NCBI RefSeq assembly: GCF_048060095.1
Contig: NZ_JBLUOA010000001.1
Coordinates: 1,674,001-1,738,000 of the forward strand
Reading direction: 5' to 3'
Length of the DNA stretch: 64,000 bases
Source: JBLUOA01 sp048060095
GTDB lineage: Bacteria; Pseudomonadota; Alphaproteobacteria; Rhodobacterales; Rhodobacteraceae
The stretch's first letter is position 1; each line of letters opens with the position of its first letter. The position numbers and the translations under genes were made by a program. A model generated the notes under the pieces. The model did no database searches, was not told the origin of the DNA, and saw only the letters and a program-made list of their open reading frames with translations. Below are positions 51,605 to 61,399 of this stretch, in pieces.

Positions 51605-52183
51605 ATGATCAGGCGGCTTTACGACTGGACCATAAACTTGGCACAGACGCCGCACGCGCTTTGGGCGTTAGCGGTTGTGGCGTTTCTGGAAAGCTCTGTC
51701 TTTCCGATCCCGCCGGATGTTCTGATGATCCCGATGGTTTTGGCCCGACCGTCCCGCGCTTGGCTGATCGCAGGCGTTGCGCTTGTTGCTTCGGTTCTTG
51801 GCGGGCTGTTCGGCTACTATATCGGGGCGAGCCTGTTTGAAACGGTCGGGCGGCCGATCCTCGAATTTTATGGAAAAGATGCCTATTTCGAGGATTTCGC
51901 AACCCGCTACAACGAATGGGGCGCGTGGAGCGTTTTGATCGCCGGCATGACACCGTTCCCCTACAAGGTCATCACGATCCTGTCCGGCACAACGGGGCTA
52001 TCGCTACCCGTATTCATCGTTTCGTCAATCGTTGCGCGCGGCGTCCGGTTCTTCATCGTTGCCGCATTGCTGTGGAAATTCGGCGCTCCGATCCGCGACT
52101 TCATCGAGAAACGTCTTGGGCTACTATTCGTGGTGTTCCTTGTGATCTTGCTCGGCGGTTTCTATCTCGTTCGGTATCTATGA
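51605..52183 (+). CDS. DedA-family membrane protein (YqaA-like)
   Basis: Inner-membrane protein of the DedA/SNARE-associated superfamily (192 residues) with about four to five helices. FLESSVFPIPPDVLMIPMVLA, GGLFGYYIGASLFETVG, and AGMTPFPYKVITILSGTTGL are typical of the YqaA branch; the Pro-rich re-entrant and the GxFxPxP-like motif are present. DedA proteins have been linked to lipid scrambling and membrane homeostasis. The ATGA overlap with dsbB couples the two genes. The ATG at 51605 precedes an amphipathic start; the frame opens at 51566. Confidence 0.85.
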   Translation: MIRRLYDWTINLAQTPHALWALAVVAFLESSVFPIPPDVLMIPMVLARPSRAWLIAGVALVASVLGGLFGYYIGASLFETVGRPILEFYGKDAYFEDFATRYNEWGAWSVLIAGMTPFPYKVITILSGTTGLSLPVFIVSSIVARGVRFFIVAALLWKFGAPIRDFIEKRLGLLFVVFLVILLGGFYLVRYL

Positions 52184-52635
52184 CCCGTTCCATGCTTATC
52201 CTTTTCGCCGCCGGAGGCTCCCTCGCGCTACTGATTGCCGCGTTGGGGTTTCAGTTTATTGGCGACATGGCACCCTGCAAGCTGTGTATCTGGCAACGCT
52301 ATCCGCATGGAGTCGCTGTGTTATGCGGCGTAATCGCCCTCGCCCTGAAGGACCGGATCTGGTGCATCCTCGGCGCGTGTGCGGCTGCGGCAAGTGGGTT
52401 TGTCGGAGCCTATCACACAGGCGTCGAAAGGGACTGGTGGGAAGGCCCGACGACCTGCACCTCCGGCGCGATCAATGACATCTCCGCCAAAGACCTGATG
52501 ACCCAGATCCTGAACGCGCCGCTGGTCCGGTGCGATGATGTCGCGTGGGAGATGTTCACCCTGTCGATGGCAAGCTGGAACGCAATCGCGTCATTCGCGC
52601 TGGCCGGTCTTTGGATCATCGCCGCCCGGCGCTAA
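52180..52635 (+). CDS. dsbB: Disulfide bond formation protein B
   Basis: Four-helix inner-membrane quinone reductase that reoxidises DsbA (151 residues). The first redox pair CKLC lies near residue 33 in GDMAPCKLCIWQRYPHG, and the second pair is the Cys in TTCTSG and in PLVRCDD of the periplasmic loop. Length is typical of short alphaproteobacterial DsbB. Its ATG overlaps the DedA gene stop, and its 3' end overlaps the convergent Lrp-type gene by four bases. Confidence 0.9.
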   Translation: MTRSMLILFAAGGSLALLIAALGFQFIGDMAPCKLCIWQRYPHGVAVLCGVIALALKDRIWCILGACAAAASGFVGAYHTGVERDWWEGPTTCTSGAINDISAKDLMTQILNAPLVRCDDVAWEMFTLSMASWNAIASFALAGLWIIAARR

Positions 52636-53075
52636 CGCCGCCCCGCAGGCCCGGACGCGCGGCGCGTCGCCAACAGCAGATTGGTTTCGCTGGTCGCCAC
52701 CCCATCAAACCGACGAATTTCGGCAAGCACGTTGTCCAACTCCTCAAGCGTGTCCGTCCCGATTTCTGCGATCAGGTCCCACTTTCCGTTGGTCGAATGT
52801 ATCGCTTGCACCGCCGGGATACCGTTCAACCGATGCACGATCCGATCCGTGCCGCGCCCTTCGATCCCCAGCAGCATCAACCCCCGCACGGGGCTTTGGC
52901 TCGCCTCATCCCGCAGGATCACCGTGAAGCCAAGGATCACGCCGCTTTCGATCAGACGATCCATACGGCTGCGCACCGTGGTTCGGGACAGGCCAAGTTC
53001 TGACGAAAGTTCCGAAACCGATTTGCGTGAATCGCGGCGGAGCGCTGCGATCAATTTTGCGTCTGTATTATCCAT
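52632..53075 (-). CDS. Lrp/AsnC-family transcriptional regulator
   Basis: A 147-residue regulator: N-terminal helix-turn-helix (LIAALRRDSRKSVSELSSELGLSRTTVRSRMDRLIESGVI) and C-terminal RAM ligand-binding/oligomerisation domain. It is divergent from the arginase-ornithine cyclodeaminase pair, which it probably controls in response to arginine or ornithine, as is known for the corresponding loci in other alphaproteobacteria. The 125-base region between is the likely binding site. Start is the ATG of MDNTDAKLI. Confidence 0.9.
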   Translation of the reverse strand: MDNTDAKLIAALRRDSRKSVSELSSELGLSRTTVRSRMDRLIESGVILGFTVILRDEASQSPVRGLMLLGIEGRGTDRIVHRLNGIPAVQAIHSTNGKWDLIAEIGTDTLEELDNVLAEIRRFDGVATSETNLLLATRRASGPAGRR

Positions 53076-53200
53076 TTTGTTAAAATCACCCTGCGATTTG
53101 AACTTTCGATATGCAAATTAATCAAAAACACGCCTCCTATCCACCCCGTTTTGTGCGAATCCTTGCCGCAACTCATTTTCTTGAATCGTAGGGGGCCGAT

Positions 53201-54127
53201 ATGGAACCGAAGACATGCGTATTGGTTGGGGCGCCGGTCGATAGTGGCAAGCGCCGTCAGGGTTGCTTAATGGGGCCGGATGCCTACCGGACCGCCGGAC
53301 TGGCTGAGGTGATCGAAGAGCTCGGCCACAGCGTTCGTGACATTGGCAATGTGACACCGAAAGACGAACGCCCCGCAGAAAGCAGCAATGCGCAGGTCTA
53401 TGATCTGCCGAAAAACGTCGCCTGGACCGAAGCGCTGAGCGAAGCGGCAGAGGCCGCCGCAGCCGAAGGTTTCCCCATCTTCCTTGGCGGGGATCATGCG
53501 CTGTCGCTTGGCACAGTCGCCGGGGTTGCGGTGCACGCGAAGAAAGCTGACCGCCCGCTGTTCGTTCTCTGGCTCGATGCGCATACGGATTATCACACAC
53601 CGCTCACCACCGATTCCGGCCACTTGCACGGCACGCCGCTTGGCTACGTCACTGGCCGTGAGGGGTTCGAAGCGTTCCCTGCCCTGCCCGCCATGGTTCC
53701 GACCGAAAACGTGTGCCTCATCGGCTTGCGTTCCGTCGATGCCGCCGAACGGGCTGCCCTGCAAAGCACCGACATGCAAGCGCATGACATGCGGTCGATT
53801 GACGAGCGTGGAATCGCGACGCCGCTCAAGGCGTTTCTGAAGAAAGTGTCTGACGCGGGCGGAATGCTGCATGTTTCGCTGGACGTCGATTTCCTTGACC
53901 CGTCAATCGCGCCCGCTGTTGGCACGACGGTGCCGGGCGGTGCGACGTTCCGCGAAGGGCATCTGGTGATGGAAATTCTATGTGACAGCGGACTTGTCAC
54001 ATCTCTCGACCTCGTCGAACTTAACCCCTTCCTCGATGAACGCGGGCGCACCGCGCAGTTGATGGTGGACCTGACCGCATCGCTGCTTGGCCGCCGCGTC
54101 TTTGATCGCCCAACCCAGAGCTTTTGA
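53201..54127 (+). CDS. rocF: Arginase
   Basis: Manganese enzyme that splits arginine to ornithine and urea (308 residues). The binuclear manganese ligands are all visible: GGDHALSLGT, WLDAHTDYHT, and SLDVDFLDPSIAPAVG; the preceding SGHLHGTPLG loop fits arginase-type substrate binding. Agmatinase is the alternative, but the neighbour is an ornithine cyclodeaminase, which makes arginase the better assignment. Ribosome site GGGGG precedes the ATG. Confidence 0.93.
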   Translation: MEPKTCVLVGAPVDSGKRRQGCLMGPDAYRTAGLAEVIEELGHSVRDIGNVTPKDERPAESSNAQVYDLPKNVAWTEALSEAAEAAAAEGFPIFLGGDHALSLGTVAGVAVHAKKADRPLFVLWLDAHTDYHTPLTTDSGHLHGTPLGYVTGREGFEAFPALPAMVPTENVCLIGLRSVDAAERAALQSTDMQAHDMRSIDERGIATPLKAFLKKVSDAGGMLHVSLDVDFLDPSIAPAVGTTVPGGATFREGHLVMEILCDSGLVTSLDLVELNPFLDERGRTAQLMVDLTASLLGRRVFDRPTQSF

Positions 54128-54171
54128 CATCGCTGAGCACCCTATCGCCGCCTGACCCGGAGACCCAAACC

Positions 54172-55224
54172 ATGACCGCCCCCAAGCCATCCGAACTCGC
54201 CTACGTTCCGTTCGTCAGCGTTGAGAATATGATGAAGCTTGTCCATCATATCGGGATCGAACCGATGTTGTGCGACCTGTCGCGCTACATCGAGGATGAC
54301 TTCCGCCGGTGGGAGTTGTTCGACAAGACGCCGCGCGTTGCGTCGCATTCCAAGGAGGGCGTGATCGAATTGATGCCAACCTCTGACGGAGAGGTTTATG
54401 GCTTCAAATACGTCAACGGCCACCCGAAGAATACTCGCGAGGGGCTTCAGACCGTGACCGCGTTCGGGCTGCTCGCCAATGTCGACACGGGCTATCCCGT
54501 GTTGCTGAGCGAGATGACCGTCCTCACCGCCCTACGAACCGCCGCGACCAGCGCGATGGTAGCAAGCCACCTTGCCCCGCAGGGCGCAAAGACAATGGCG
54601 ATGATCGGCAACGGCGCGCAGTCTGAATTTCAGGCGCTTGCCATGAAGGCGATCTGCGGCATCGACTCCTTGCGGCTATATGACATCGACAAAGCTGCGA
54701 CCGAAAAGGCGATGCGAAATCTTGAGGGGCTGGGCATGACTCTCACCCCCTGCCAAACGCCCGAAGAGGCGATTGAGGGCGCGCAAATCATCACCACCTG
54801 CACCGCTGACAAGCAATATGCCACGATCCTGACCGACAACATGGTCGGCGCTGGCGTCCACATCAACGCAATCGGCGGCGACTGCCCCGGCAAGACCGAA
54901 CTGCACAAAGACATCCTTGGCCGCTCCGACGTGTTCGTCGAATATCCCCCGCAAACCCGCATCGAAGGCGAGATCCAGCAGATGCCCGAAGACTTCGTCG
55001 TGACCGAGATGTGGCAGGTCATCAATGGCGACGTGCCCGGCCGCGTCAACGACCGCCAGATCACGCTGTTTGACGGAGTCGGCTTTGCCATCGAAGACTT
55101 TTCAGCGCTACGATATGTCCGTGATCGGCTGGAAGATACCGGGCTATATCAAGACCTCGACATGGTGGCGGATCCCGATGACCCCCGCGATCTGTTTGGT
55201 ATGCTGCAAAGGGCGAAACCCTAA
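54172..55224 (+). CDS. ocd: Ornithine cyclodeaminase
   Basis: NAD-dependent enzyme converting ornithine to proline and ammonia (350 residues). The Rossmann-like loop MAMIGNGAQSEFQALAM near residue 135 and the region SEMTVLTALRTAATSAMVASHL contain the family's NAD and substrate sites (Lys and Arg residues in the first domain, Asp in GGDCPGKTELHKDIL). It follows arginase directly, forming an arginine-to-proline route. ATG 54172 is chosen for its match to the family N-terminus; a TTG overlapping the arginase stop (TTGA) is an alternative start. Confidence 0.93.
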   Translation: MTAPKPSELAYVPFVSVENMMKLVHHIGIEPMLCDLSRYIEDDFRRWELFDKTPRVASHSKEGVIELMPTSDGEVYGFKYVNGHPKNTREGLQTVTAFGLLANVDTGYPVLLSEMTVLTALRTAATSAMVASHLAPQGAKTMAMIGNGAQSEFQALAMKAICGIDSLRLYDIDKAATEKAMRNLEGLGMTLTPCQTPEEAIEGAQIITTCTADKQYATILTDNMVGAGVHINAIGGDCPGKTELHKDILGRSDVFVEYPPQTRIEGEIQQMPEDFVVTEMWQVINGDVPGRVNDRQITLFDGVGFAIEDFSALRYVRDRLEDTGLYQDLDMVADPDDPRDLFGMLQRAKP

Positions 55225-55304
55225 ACTTCCGAGCAATAAAAAGTCTGCGGGAGAGACAACTCCCTCTTTATACGCCGCGCCGCGGCTCTATGAGAGGACA
55301 GAAC

Positions 55305-56726
55305 ATGAAGACCGATATTCCAACAGGGGCGCGGATGCCTCATCTGTGGGAGGCGACCATATCGCTCTTCTCGCTTGTCGTCGGGATCAGCATTTCAATC
55401 GTGGCCTACGGGCTCGATCCGCAGATTCCGATGCTGCTGGGCGTGATCGTGGCAAGCCTTGTCGCGCTGCGCTGTGGCTTTAGCTGGCAGAACATTCAGA
55501 ACGGGATGGTGCGAGGGATCACGAACGCCCTGCCCGCGATGATCATTCTGCTTGTCGTCGGTATCCTGATCGGGGTCTGGATTCTGGCGGGCGTTGTGCC
55601 GACGCTGATCTATTACGGGCTGCAATTCATGTCGCCCACGATCTTTCTGCCTGCAACGCTGATTATCTGCGCGATCACTTCACTTGCCACCGGGACAAGC
55701 TGGGGCACGTCAGGCACCATCGGTGTTGCGCTGATGGGGATCGGGGCCGGGCTTGGCTTTCCACTCCCGCTCGTCGCAGGTGCCGTTTTGTCGGGCGCCT
55801 ATTTCGGGGACAAGATGTCACCGCTGTCCGACACCACGAACCTTGCGCCTGCGATGGCGGGAACGGATCTGTTCACCCACATCAAGCATATGTCCTATAC
55901 GACCGGCGTTTCGATCACCCTGACGCTGATAATCGAAATCGTTCTGGGGCTACGCTACAGCGCGGCGGGTGGCGATCTTGAACGGATCGACACGATGCTG
56001 ACCACGTTGGCCGATAACTTCACGATCAACCCGGTTTTGCTTTTGCCGCCCCTCGTGGTGCTGTTCGTGTCTTACCGCAAGATGCCCGCCATTCCAGGGA
56101 TCACACTTGGCGTCATCGCCGGAGTTATCTGTGCAGTCGGCTTGCAGGGCGCAAATTACGAAGCCCTCGCGAACGCAGCATTCGGCGGATTCAGCTCGGA
56201 CACCGGCGTTGATGAGGTCGACTCCCTCCTTTCCCGCGGAGGGCTCGAATCCATGTTTTTCACGATCAGCCTGATTATCGTCGCGATGATGTTCGGCGGT
56301 GTGATGGAGCGGACGAACCAGTTGAAGGTGATTGCAGATAAAATCCTGTCTTACGCAAAGTCGACCGCGTCGCTGATCACTTCGACGGTTTTGACATCCA
56401 TCGCCGCGAACCTGATCCTGTGCGATCAATATATGGCAATCGTCATGGGCGCACGAACCTACGCGCCAGCCTATCGGGAACGTGGCCTTGCGCCGGAAAA
56501 TCTGTCCCGCGCTGTTGAAGATTCTGCGACGGTGACAGCGAACCTCGTGCCCTGGAACTCTGGTGGCGCATATCAGGCGGCAACATTGGGCGTCGCGACA
56601 ATCGCTTACCTGCCGTTCAACTTCTTCTGCTGGTTGTCGCCAATCGTGACGATCATCTTTGGCATCACCGGCTGGACGATCCACAGGATCGAACCCGAAG
56701 CCGCCGCCGAGGCGGCCGAGGTTTGA
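55305..56726 (+). CDS. NhaC-family sodium/proton antiporter-like transporter
   Basis: Inner-membrane transporter of about twelve helices (473 residues), NhaC superfamily. Signature segments include ATGTSWGTSGTIGVALMGIG, SGAYFGDKMSPLSDTTNLAPAMAGTDLFTH and DSATVTANLVPWNSGGAYQAATLGV. NhaC members exchange Na+/H+ or amino or organic acids; its place after arginase and ornithine cyclodeaminase might indicate an amino-acid or ion exchange linked to arginine use. ATG 55305 follows AGAGGA. Confidence 0.88.
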   Translation: MKTDIPTGARMPHLWEATISLFSLVVGISISIVAYGLDPQIPMLLGVIVASLVALRCGFSWQNIQNGMVRGITNALPAMIILLVVGILIGVWILAGVVPTLIYYGLQFMSPTIFLPATLIICAITSLATGTSWGTSGTIGVALMGIGAGLGFPLPLVAGAVLSGAYFGDKMSPLSDTTNLAPAMAGTDLFTHIKHMSYTTGVSITLTLIIEIVLGLRYSAAGGDLERIDTMLTTLADNFTINPVLLLPPLVVLFVSYRKMPAIPGITLGVIAGVICAVGLQGANYEALANAAFGGFSSDTGVDEVDSLLSRGGLESMFFTISLIIVAMMFGGVMERTNQLKVIADKILSYAKSTASLITSTVLTSIAANLILCDQYMAIVMGARTYAPAYRERGLAPENLSRAVEDSATVTANLVPWNSGGAYQAATLGVATIAYLPFNFFCWLSPIVTIIFGITGWTIHRIEPEAAAEAAEV

Positions 56727-56734
56727 CAATATCC

Positions 56735-56754
56735 GGGGCGGCGAACGTCGCCCC
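56735..56754. terminator. Hairpin between nhaC-like and usg genes
   Basis: GGGGCG and CGCCCC close a compact hairpin in the convergent gap. It lacks a long T run, so it may act as a weak bidirectional terminator. Confidence 0.45.
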
Positions 56755-56768
56755 TTACCTTCCGAACC

Positions 56769-57038
56769 CTAATGCAGTGGGATTTCCCCGACGACGTTCT
56801 GCCATTCACCGGGAGAAATCATCTTGCGGTGCGTAAAGCGCACGGAATGTAGCGGACCTTCAATTTCGTCCTGCCAGAATTCAATGAACTTGAACAATCT
56901 TGGATGGTCCGGCGCAAGGTCGTATTCCTGCCAGACAAACGTGTTTAACACGTGGGCGTAGTCCGGCATGTGGTAGAACATTTCTGCGGTCGTCAGCCCA
57001 TACCCTTTCAGCATTAATTCGGTTTCCGAAATCTCCAT
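56769..57038 (-). CDS. usg: Usg protein
   Basis: An 89-residue soluble protein of the Usg family, named for its link to tryptophan genes in alphaproteobacteria. The whole sequence matches the family: ELMLKGYGLTTAEMFYHMPDY, VWQEYDLAPDHPRLFKFIEFWQDEIEGPLHSVRFTHRKMI. The function is unknown; a role as a subunit of phosphoribosylanthranilate isomerase has been proposed but not shown. Here no trp genes are adjacent. The ATG at 57038 follows GAGG; the frame extends to 57068. Confidence 0.92.
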   Translation of the reverse strand: MEISETELMLKGYGLTTAEMFYHMPDYAHVLNTFVWQEYDLAPDHPRLFKFIEFWQDEIEGPLHSVRFTHRKMISPGEWQNVVGEIPLH

Positions 57039-57231
57039 TTCTGCCTCATTTATTGTTAGTCTTAACAACAGGATGCCACGAAAGAATTACTTTTCAATAA
57101 AAACAATCTGTTAGCAGTCTTCTGGTCCGGCTGACAAACTGGTTTTCGCTGCGGGATTGCGCTGCTTGTGCCGCCTCCTGTATAGTCCGCGAAAGGGCAG
57201 AAATGGCCAAAATAACAGAGCGGTTGAGAAC

Positions 57232-59970
57232 GTGAACGACACTCCGGAAACTCCTGAAAACGAAGACGAAAATACGCCACCCGTTTCGACGTATGACGGC
57301 CCGTCCATCGATATCACCGATGAGCTGAGCACATCCTACCTCGACTACGCTATGAGCGTTATCGTCAGCCGCGCCATCCCGGACCTGCGTGACGGCCTGA
57401 AACCGGTGCACCGTCGCATCCTTTACGCGATGCACGAAACCAACAACACGCACGACAAACCGTATCGGAAATCCTCCCGCCCCGTGGCCGAGGCGATGGG
57501 TAAATACCACCCGCACGGCGACTCTGCGATCTATGATGCTTTGGTGCGGATGGCGCAGGATTTTTCGATGTCGCTGGTGCTGCTGGATGGTCAGGGCAAC
57601 TTCGGCTCAATGGACGGTGATAAGGCCGCGGCCTATCGATACACCGAAGTTCGGATGGAAAAGGCCGCCCAAGCGCTGCTGGAAGACATCGACAAGGATA
57701 CTGTCAACTTTCAGGACAACTACGACGGCAAGGATCAGGAACCGACCGTCCTGCCTGCCCGCTATCCAAACATGCTGGTCAACGGCGCTGGCGGCATTGC
57801 GGTTGGTATGGCGACCAACATCCCGCCGCACAACCTTGGCGAAGTCGTTGATGCAACGCTTGCGCTGATTGATGAGCCGGACCTGAGCAGCGAACAATTG
57901 ATTGATTACGTCCCCGGCCCGGATTTTCCGACAGGCGGCATTTTGCTGGGGCGCTCCGGCGCGCGTAAAGCCTATCTTGAAGGGCGCGGCAGTGTCATCA
58001 TTCGATCCAAAACACGGATCGAAGAGATCAGGAAAGACCGCTACGCCATTGTTATTGATGAGATTCCTTATCAGGTTAACAAATCCTCTATGATCGAAAA
58101 AATCGCAGAGATGGTGCGCGACAAGCGGATCGACGGCATCAGCCACGTTCAGGACGAATCCGACCGTAACGGTGTCCGCGTCGTTGTCGAACTGAAGCGC
58201 GATGCGACTGCCGAGGTCGTATTGAACCAACTGTTCCGCTTCACCCCGATGCAAACGCATTTCGGGTGCAACATGCTCGCGCTGAATGGCGGGCGGCCGG
58301 AAACGCTGACCCTGCGCAAATTCCTGACGGCGTTTATTGAGTTCCGCGAAGAAGTCGTCGCACGGCGCACGGCCTATGAACTTCGCAAGGCTCGCGAACG
58401 CAGCCACATCCTGTGCGGTCTGGCGGTCGCTGTCACCAATGTCGACGAAGTTGTCGCGACGATCCGATCCTCCGCCGACGCGGCGGAAGCCCGCGAAAAG
58501 CTAATGACCCGCCAATGGCCTGCGCAAGACATTGCCGAATACATCAAGCTGATCGACGATCCGACCCATACGATGAACGACGACGGAACCTATTACCTGT
58601 CCGAAACGCAAGCCCGCGCGATCCTTGAGCTGCGGCTGCAACGCCTGACCCAAATCGGCGTGAAAGAGGTGACGGACGAACTTCAGGAACTTGCCGGAAA
58701 AATCCGCGAATACCTCGATATCCTGCGGTCCCGCGACCGGATCATGGGGATCATAGCCGACGAACTCCGCAGCGTGCGCGAACAGTTCGCGGTGCCGCGT
58801 CGTACGGAAATCGTCGATTGGTCCGGCGATATGGATGACGAAGACCTGATCGAACGCGAAGATATGGTTGTGACCGTCACGCAGTCCGGCTACATCAAGC
58901 GCACACCGCTTGCCGATTTCCGCGCCCAGAAACGCGGAGGCAAAGGCACCGCCGGTATGGCGACGAAAGAAGAGGATGTCGTTACGACCCTTTTCGTTGC
59001 GAACACCCATACGCAGCTGTTGTTCTTCACGACCGACGGCATGGTCTACAAACTGAAAACATGGCGTCTGCCCCAAGGCGGGCGCACCGCGAAGGGCAAG
59101 GCGATCATCAACATTCTGCCGATTCCGCAGGGCGTTTCGATTGCGGCGATCATGCCGGTCGACCGGGACGAAAAGGAATGGGATCAGCTTCAGATTGTCT
59201 TTGCGACTACGGCGGGCGATGTGCGGCGCAATGCGCTGTCAGACTTCACCAACGTCATGCGTAACGGCAAAATTGCGATGGATCTGCCGGAAGGCGTTGA
59301 AATGGTGAACGCGCGGATTTGCAGCGAGGACGATGACGTGATGCTTGTCACAAATTCGGGCCGCGCCATTCGCTTCCGCACCACCGACGTTCGTGTGTTC
59401 AAAGGGCGTAAATCCACCGGGGTTCGCGGTATCCGCCTGAACGGTGATGATCGGGTTGTTTCGATGTCCGTGATCCGCCATTTCGAAGCGACGAGCGAGG
59501 AGCGCACCGCTTATCTGAAAATGCGTCGCGCTGTCGCCGGGTTGCCGGATGACGCAGAGAACGAGGATGAAGACGCGGTTGAGGGATCAATCACGCCGGA
59601 CCGCTACGCCGAGATGTCCGCGGCTGAGGATCTGATCCTGACGATTACAGCAAACGGCGCAGGCAAGCTCAGTTCGTCACACGACTATCCAGTGCGCGGG
59701 CGTGGTGGCCTCGGCGTCGCGGCAATGGATAAGGCGATGCGCGGTGGCGAGCTCGTCGCGTCTTTCCCGGTCGATATGGATGACCAGATCATGCTCGCCA
59801 CATCAAAAGGGCAATCTATCCGCTGCCCGGTTGATGGCATTTCCTTCCGGTCACGCTCTGCCGGCGGGGTCAAGGTGTTCGACACCGCGAAGAAGGAAGA
59901 GGTCGTATCGGTCGCATGGATCGCCGATCAGGACGACGAGGAAGAGATTGACGGGGACGGCGGCGAATAA
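57232..59970 (+). CDS. gyrA: DNA gyrase subunit A
   Basis: Topoisomerase II subunit that cleaves and rejoins DNA (912 residues). The quinolone-resistance region reads KYHPHGDSAIYDALVRMAQD with Ser98 and Asp102 in the positions of E. coli Ser83 and Asp87, i.e. the susceptible wild type. The catalytic Tyr137 is in AAYRYTEVRM. The C-terminal beta-propeller starts near residue 590 and has the GyrA box as QKRGGKG, which marks gyrase and not topoisomerase IV. A GTG at 57232 is the likely start; the frame upstream has no gyrase similarity. It carries a long acidic insert near residues 770-800. Confidence 0.97.
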   Translation: MNDTPETPENEDENTPPVSTYDGPSIDITDELSTSYLDYAMSVIVSRAIPDLRDGLKPVHRRILYAMHETNNTHDKPYRKSSRPVAEAMGKYHPHGDSAIYDALVRMAQDFSMSLVLLDGQGNFGSMDGDKAAAYRYTEVRMEKAAQALLEDIDKDTVNFQDNYDGKDQEPTVLPARYPNMLVNGAGGIAVGMATNIPPHNLGEVVDATLALIDEPDLSSEQLIDYVPGPDFPTGGILLGRSGARKAYLEGRGSVIIRSKTRIEEIRKDRYAIVIDEIPYQVNKSSMIEKIAEMVRDKRIDGISHVQDESDRNGVRVVVELKRDATAEVVLNQLFRFTPMQTHFGCNMLALNGGRPETLTLRKFLTAFIEFREEVVARRTAYELRKARERSHILCGLAVAVTNVDEVVATIRSSADAAEAREKLMTRQWPAQDIAEYIKLIDDPTHTMNDDGTYYLSETQARAILELRLQRLTQIGVKEVTDELQELAGKIREYLDILRSRDRIMGIIADELRSVREQFAVPRRTEIVDWSGDMDDEDLIEREDMVVTVTQSGYIKRTPLADFRAQKRGGKGTAGMATKEEDVVTTLFVANTHTQLLFFTTDGMVYKLKTWRLPQGGRTAKGKAIINILPIPQGVSIAAIMPVDRDEKEWDQLQIVFATTAGDVRRNALSDFTNVMRNGKIAMDLPEGVEMVNARICSEDDDVMLVTNSGRAIRFRTTDVRVFKGRKSTGVRGIRLNGDDRVVSMSVIRHFEATSEERTAYLKMRRAVAGLPDDAENEDEDAVEGSITPDRYAEMSAAEDLILTITANGAGKLSSSHDYPVRGRGGLGVAAMDKAMRGGELVASFPVDMDDQIMLATSKGQSIRCPVDGISFRSRSAGGVKVFDTAKKEEVVSVAWIADQDDEEEIDGDGGE

Positions 59971-60039
59971 ACCACCGCCCTCCCCGCAAACAACATACCC
60001 GGTCTTTTCTTTTCGCAGTCCAAGGGCTATCTCCGCGCC

Positions 60040-61377
60040 ATGACTGAGACACTCCACATCGTTGGCGGCGGCATGGCCGGGTCCGAAGCAGCATGGCAAG
60101 CAGCCGAGGCGGGCATTCCCGTTGTTATCCACGAGATGCGGCCAAAGGTCGGCACCTTCGCGCACCAGACCGGGCATCTGGCGGAAATGGTATGCTCAAA
60201 CTCCTTCCGGTCAGATGATGATGAGGCAAACGCGGTCGGCCTGCTGCACTGGGAAATGCGCGCGGCCAACGGGTTGATTATTGAAACGGCGGACAAGCAC
60301 GCGCTGCCTGCGGGCTCCGCCCTCGCTGTCGACCGCGACCCGTTTGCCGCCGACGTGACCGCCCGCCTGAAAGCGCATCCGCTGGTCACGGTTGATGAGG
60401 GTGAGATCACGGAACTGCCGACCGATGGTCATTGGATCATCGCGACTGGCCCCCTCACCAGCGGCACCTTGGCTGAGAGTATTCGCGCCGAGACCGGAAC
60501 CGACAGCCTCGCCTTTTTCGACGCGATTGCGCCGATCGTCTATGCCGACAGCATCGACATGGACATCGCGTGGATGCAGTCCCGCTACGACAAAGGCGAA
60601 ACCGAGGCGGAGCAGAAAGCCTACCTGAACTGCCCCCTCACCCGCGACGAATACGAGGCGTTCATCGACGCCCTGCTTGCCGCCGACAAGACCGAATTCC
60701 ACGAAGGCGAAACCGCCGGCTATTTCGACGGCTGCCTGCCGATTGAGGTGATGGCAGAGCGCGGGCGCGAAACACTGCGGTTCGGCCCAATGAAACCCGT
60801 TGGCCTCACCAACCCGCATCAGCCCGATGTGAAGCCCTACGCGGTCGTGCAACTGCGCCGTGATAATGCGCTTGGCACGCTGTTTAATATCGTCGGGTTT
60901 CAGACCAAGATGAAGTACGGCGCGCAGACGGATGTGCTGAGGATAATCCCCGGCCTTCAAAACGCGCGGTTCGCCCGGCTTGGCGGTATTCATCGCAATA
61001 CGTTCCTGAACTCCCCAACGCTGCTCGACGATCAGATGCGGCTGAAATCCCGCTCCAACGTCCGGTTCGCCGGGCAGATCACGGGGGTTGAAGGCTACGT
61101 GGAATCCGCTGCGATGGGCCTGCTGGCTGGTCGCCTTGCTGTGGCAGAGATCACGGGCAAACCTCTCCCCCCGCCACCCAACGTGACTGCGATGGGCGCC
61201 CTGATCCATCACATCACCGGCGGCGCGTACGCCAAGACGTTTCAACCAATGAACGTCAATTTCGGCCTGTTCCCCGAGGTTGACGCCAAGGGTGGTCGAC
61301 GGAACCGCAAGGCGCGCTACAAGGCCTACACGGACCGGGCGAAGGCAGCATGGCAACGGTGGCTGGACGAAAAGTGA
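60040..61377 (+). CDS. trmFO: tRNA (m5U54) methyltransferase, folate-dependent
   Basis: FAD enzyme that uses methylene-THF to form ribothymidine at tRNA position 54 (445 residues). N-terminal GGGMAGSEAAWQAAEAGIPVVIHEMRP is the FAD motif with the TrmFO-specific HEMRP; CSNSFRSDD, GPMKPVGLTNPHQPD and the C-terminal TGGAYAKTFQPMNVNFGLFP are diagnostic. Present here in a folate-rich window but unrelated to the catabolic cluster. Confidence 0.97.
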   Translation: MTETLHIVGGGMAGSEAAWQAAEAGIPVVIHEMRPKVGTFAHQTGHLAEMVCSNSFRSDDDEANAVGLLHWEMRAANGLIIETADKHALPAGSALAVDRDPFAADVTARLKAHPLVTVDEGEITELPTDGHWIIATGPLTSGTLAESIRAETGTDSLAFFDAIAPIVYADSIDMDIAWMQSRYDKGETEAEQKAYLNCPLTRDEYEAFIDALLAADKTEFHEGETAGYFDGCLPIEVMAERGRETLRFGPMKPVGLTNPHQPDVKPYAVVQLRRDNALGTLFNIVGFQTKMKYGAQTDVLRIIPGLQNARFARLGGIHRNTFLNSPTLLDDQMRLKSRSNVRFAGQITGVEGYVESAAMGLLAGRLAVAEITGKPLPPPPNVTAMGALIHHITGGAYAKTFQPMNVNFGLFPEVDAKGGRRNRKARYKAYTDRAKAAWQRWLDEK

Positions 61378-61399
61378 CCGGGTGTTCTATGCTGATCCC

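Noticed and set aside
55249..55270. GGGAG/CTCCC hairpin between ocd and the NhaC gene as a terminator
   Set aside because: The stem is only five base pairs and the tail TCTTTA is weak; at best it is an attenuator.
60211..61356. 381-residue antisense frame in trmFO
   Set aside because: Shadow of trmFO, which has full FAD and TrmFO signatures; the antisense frame shows none.
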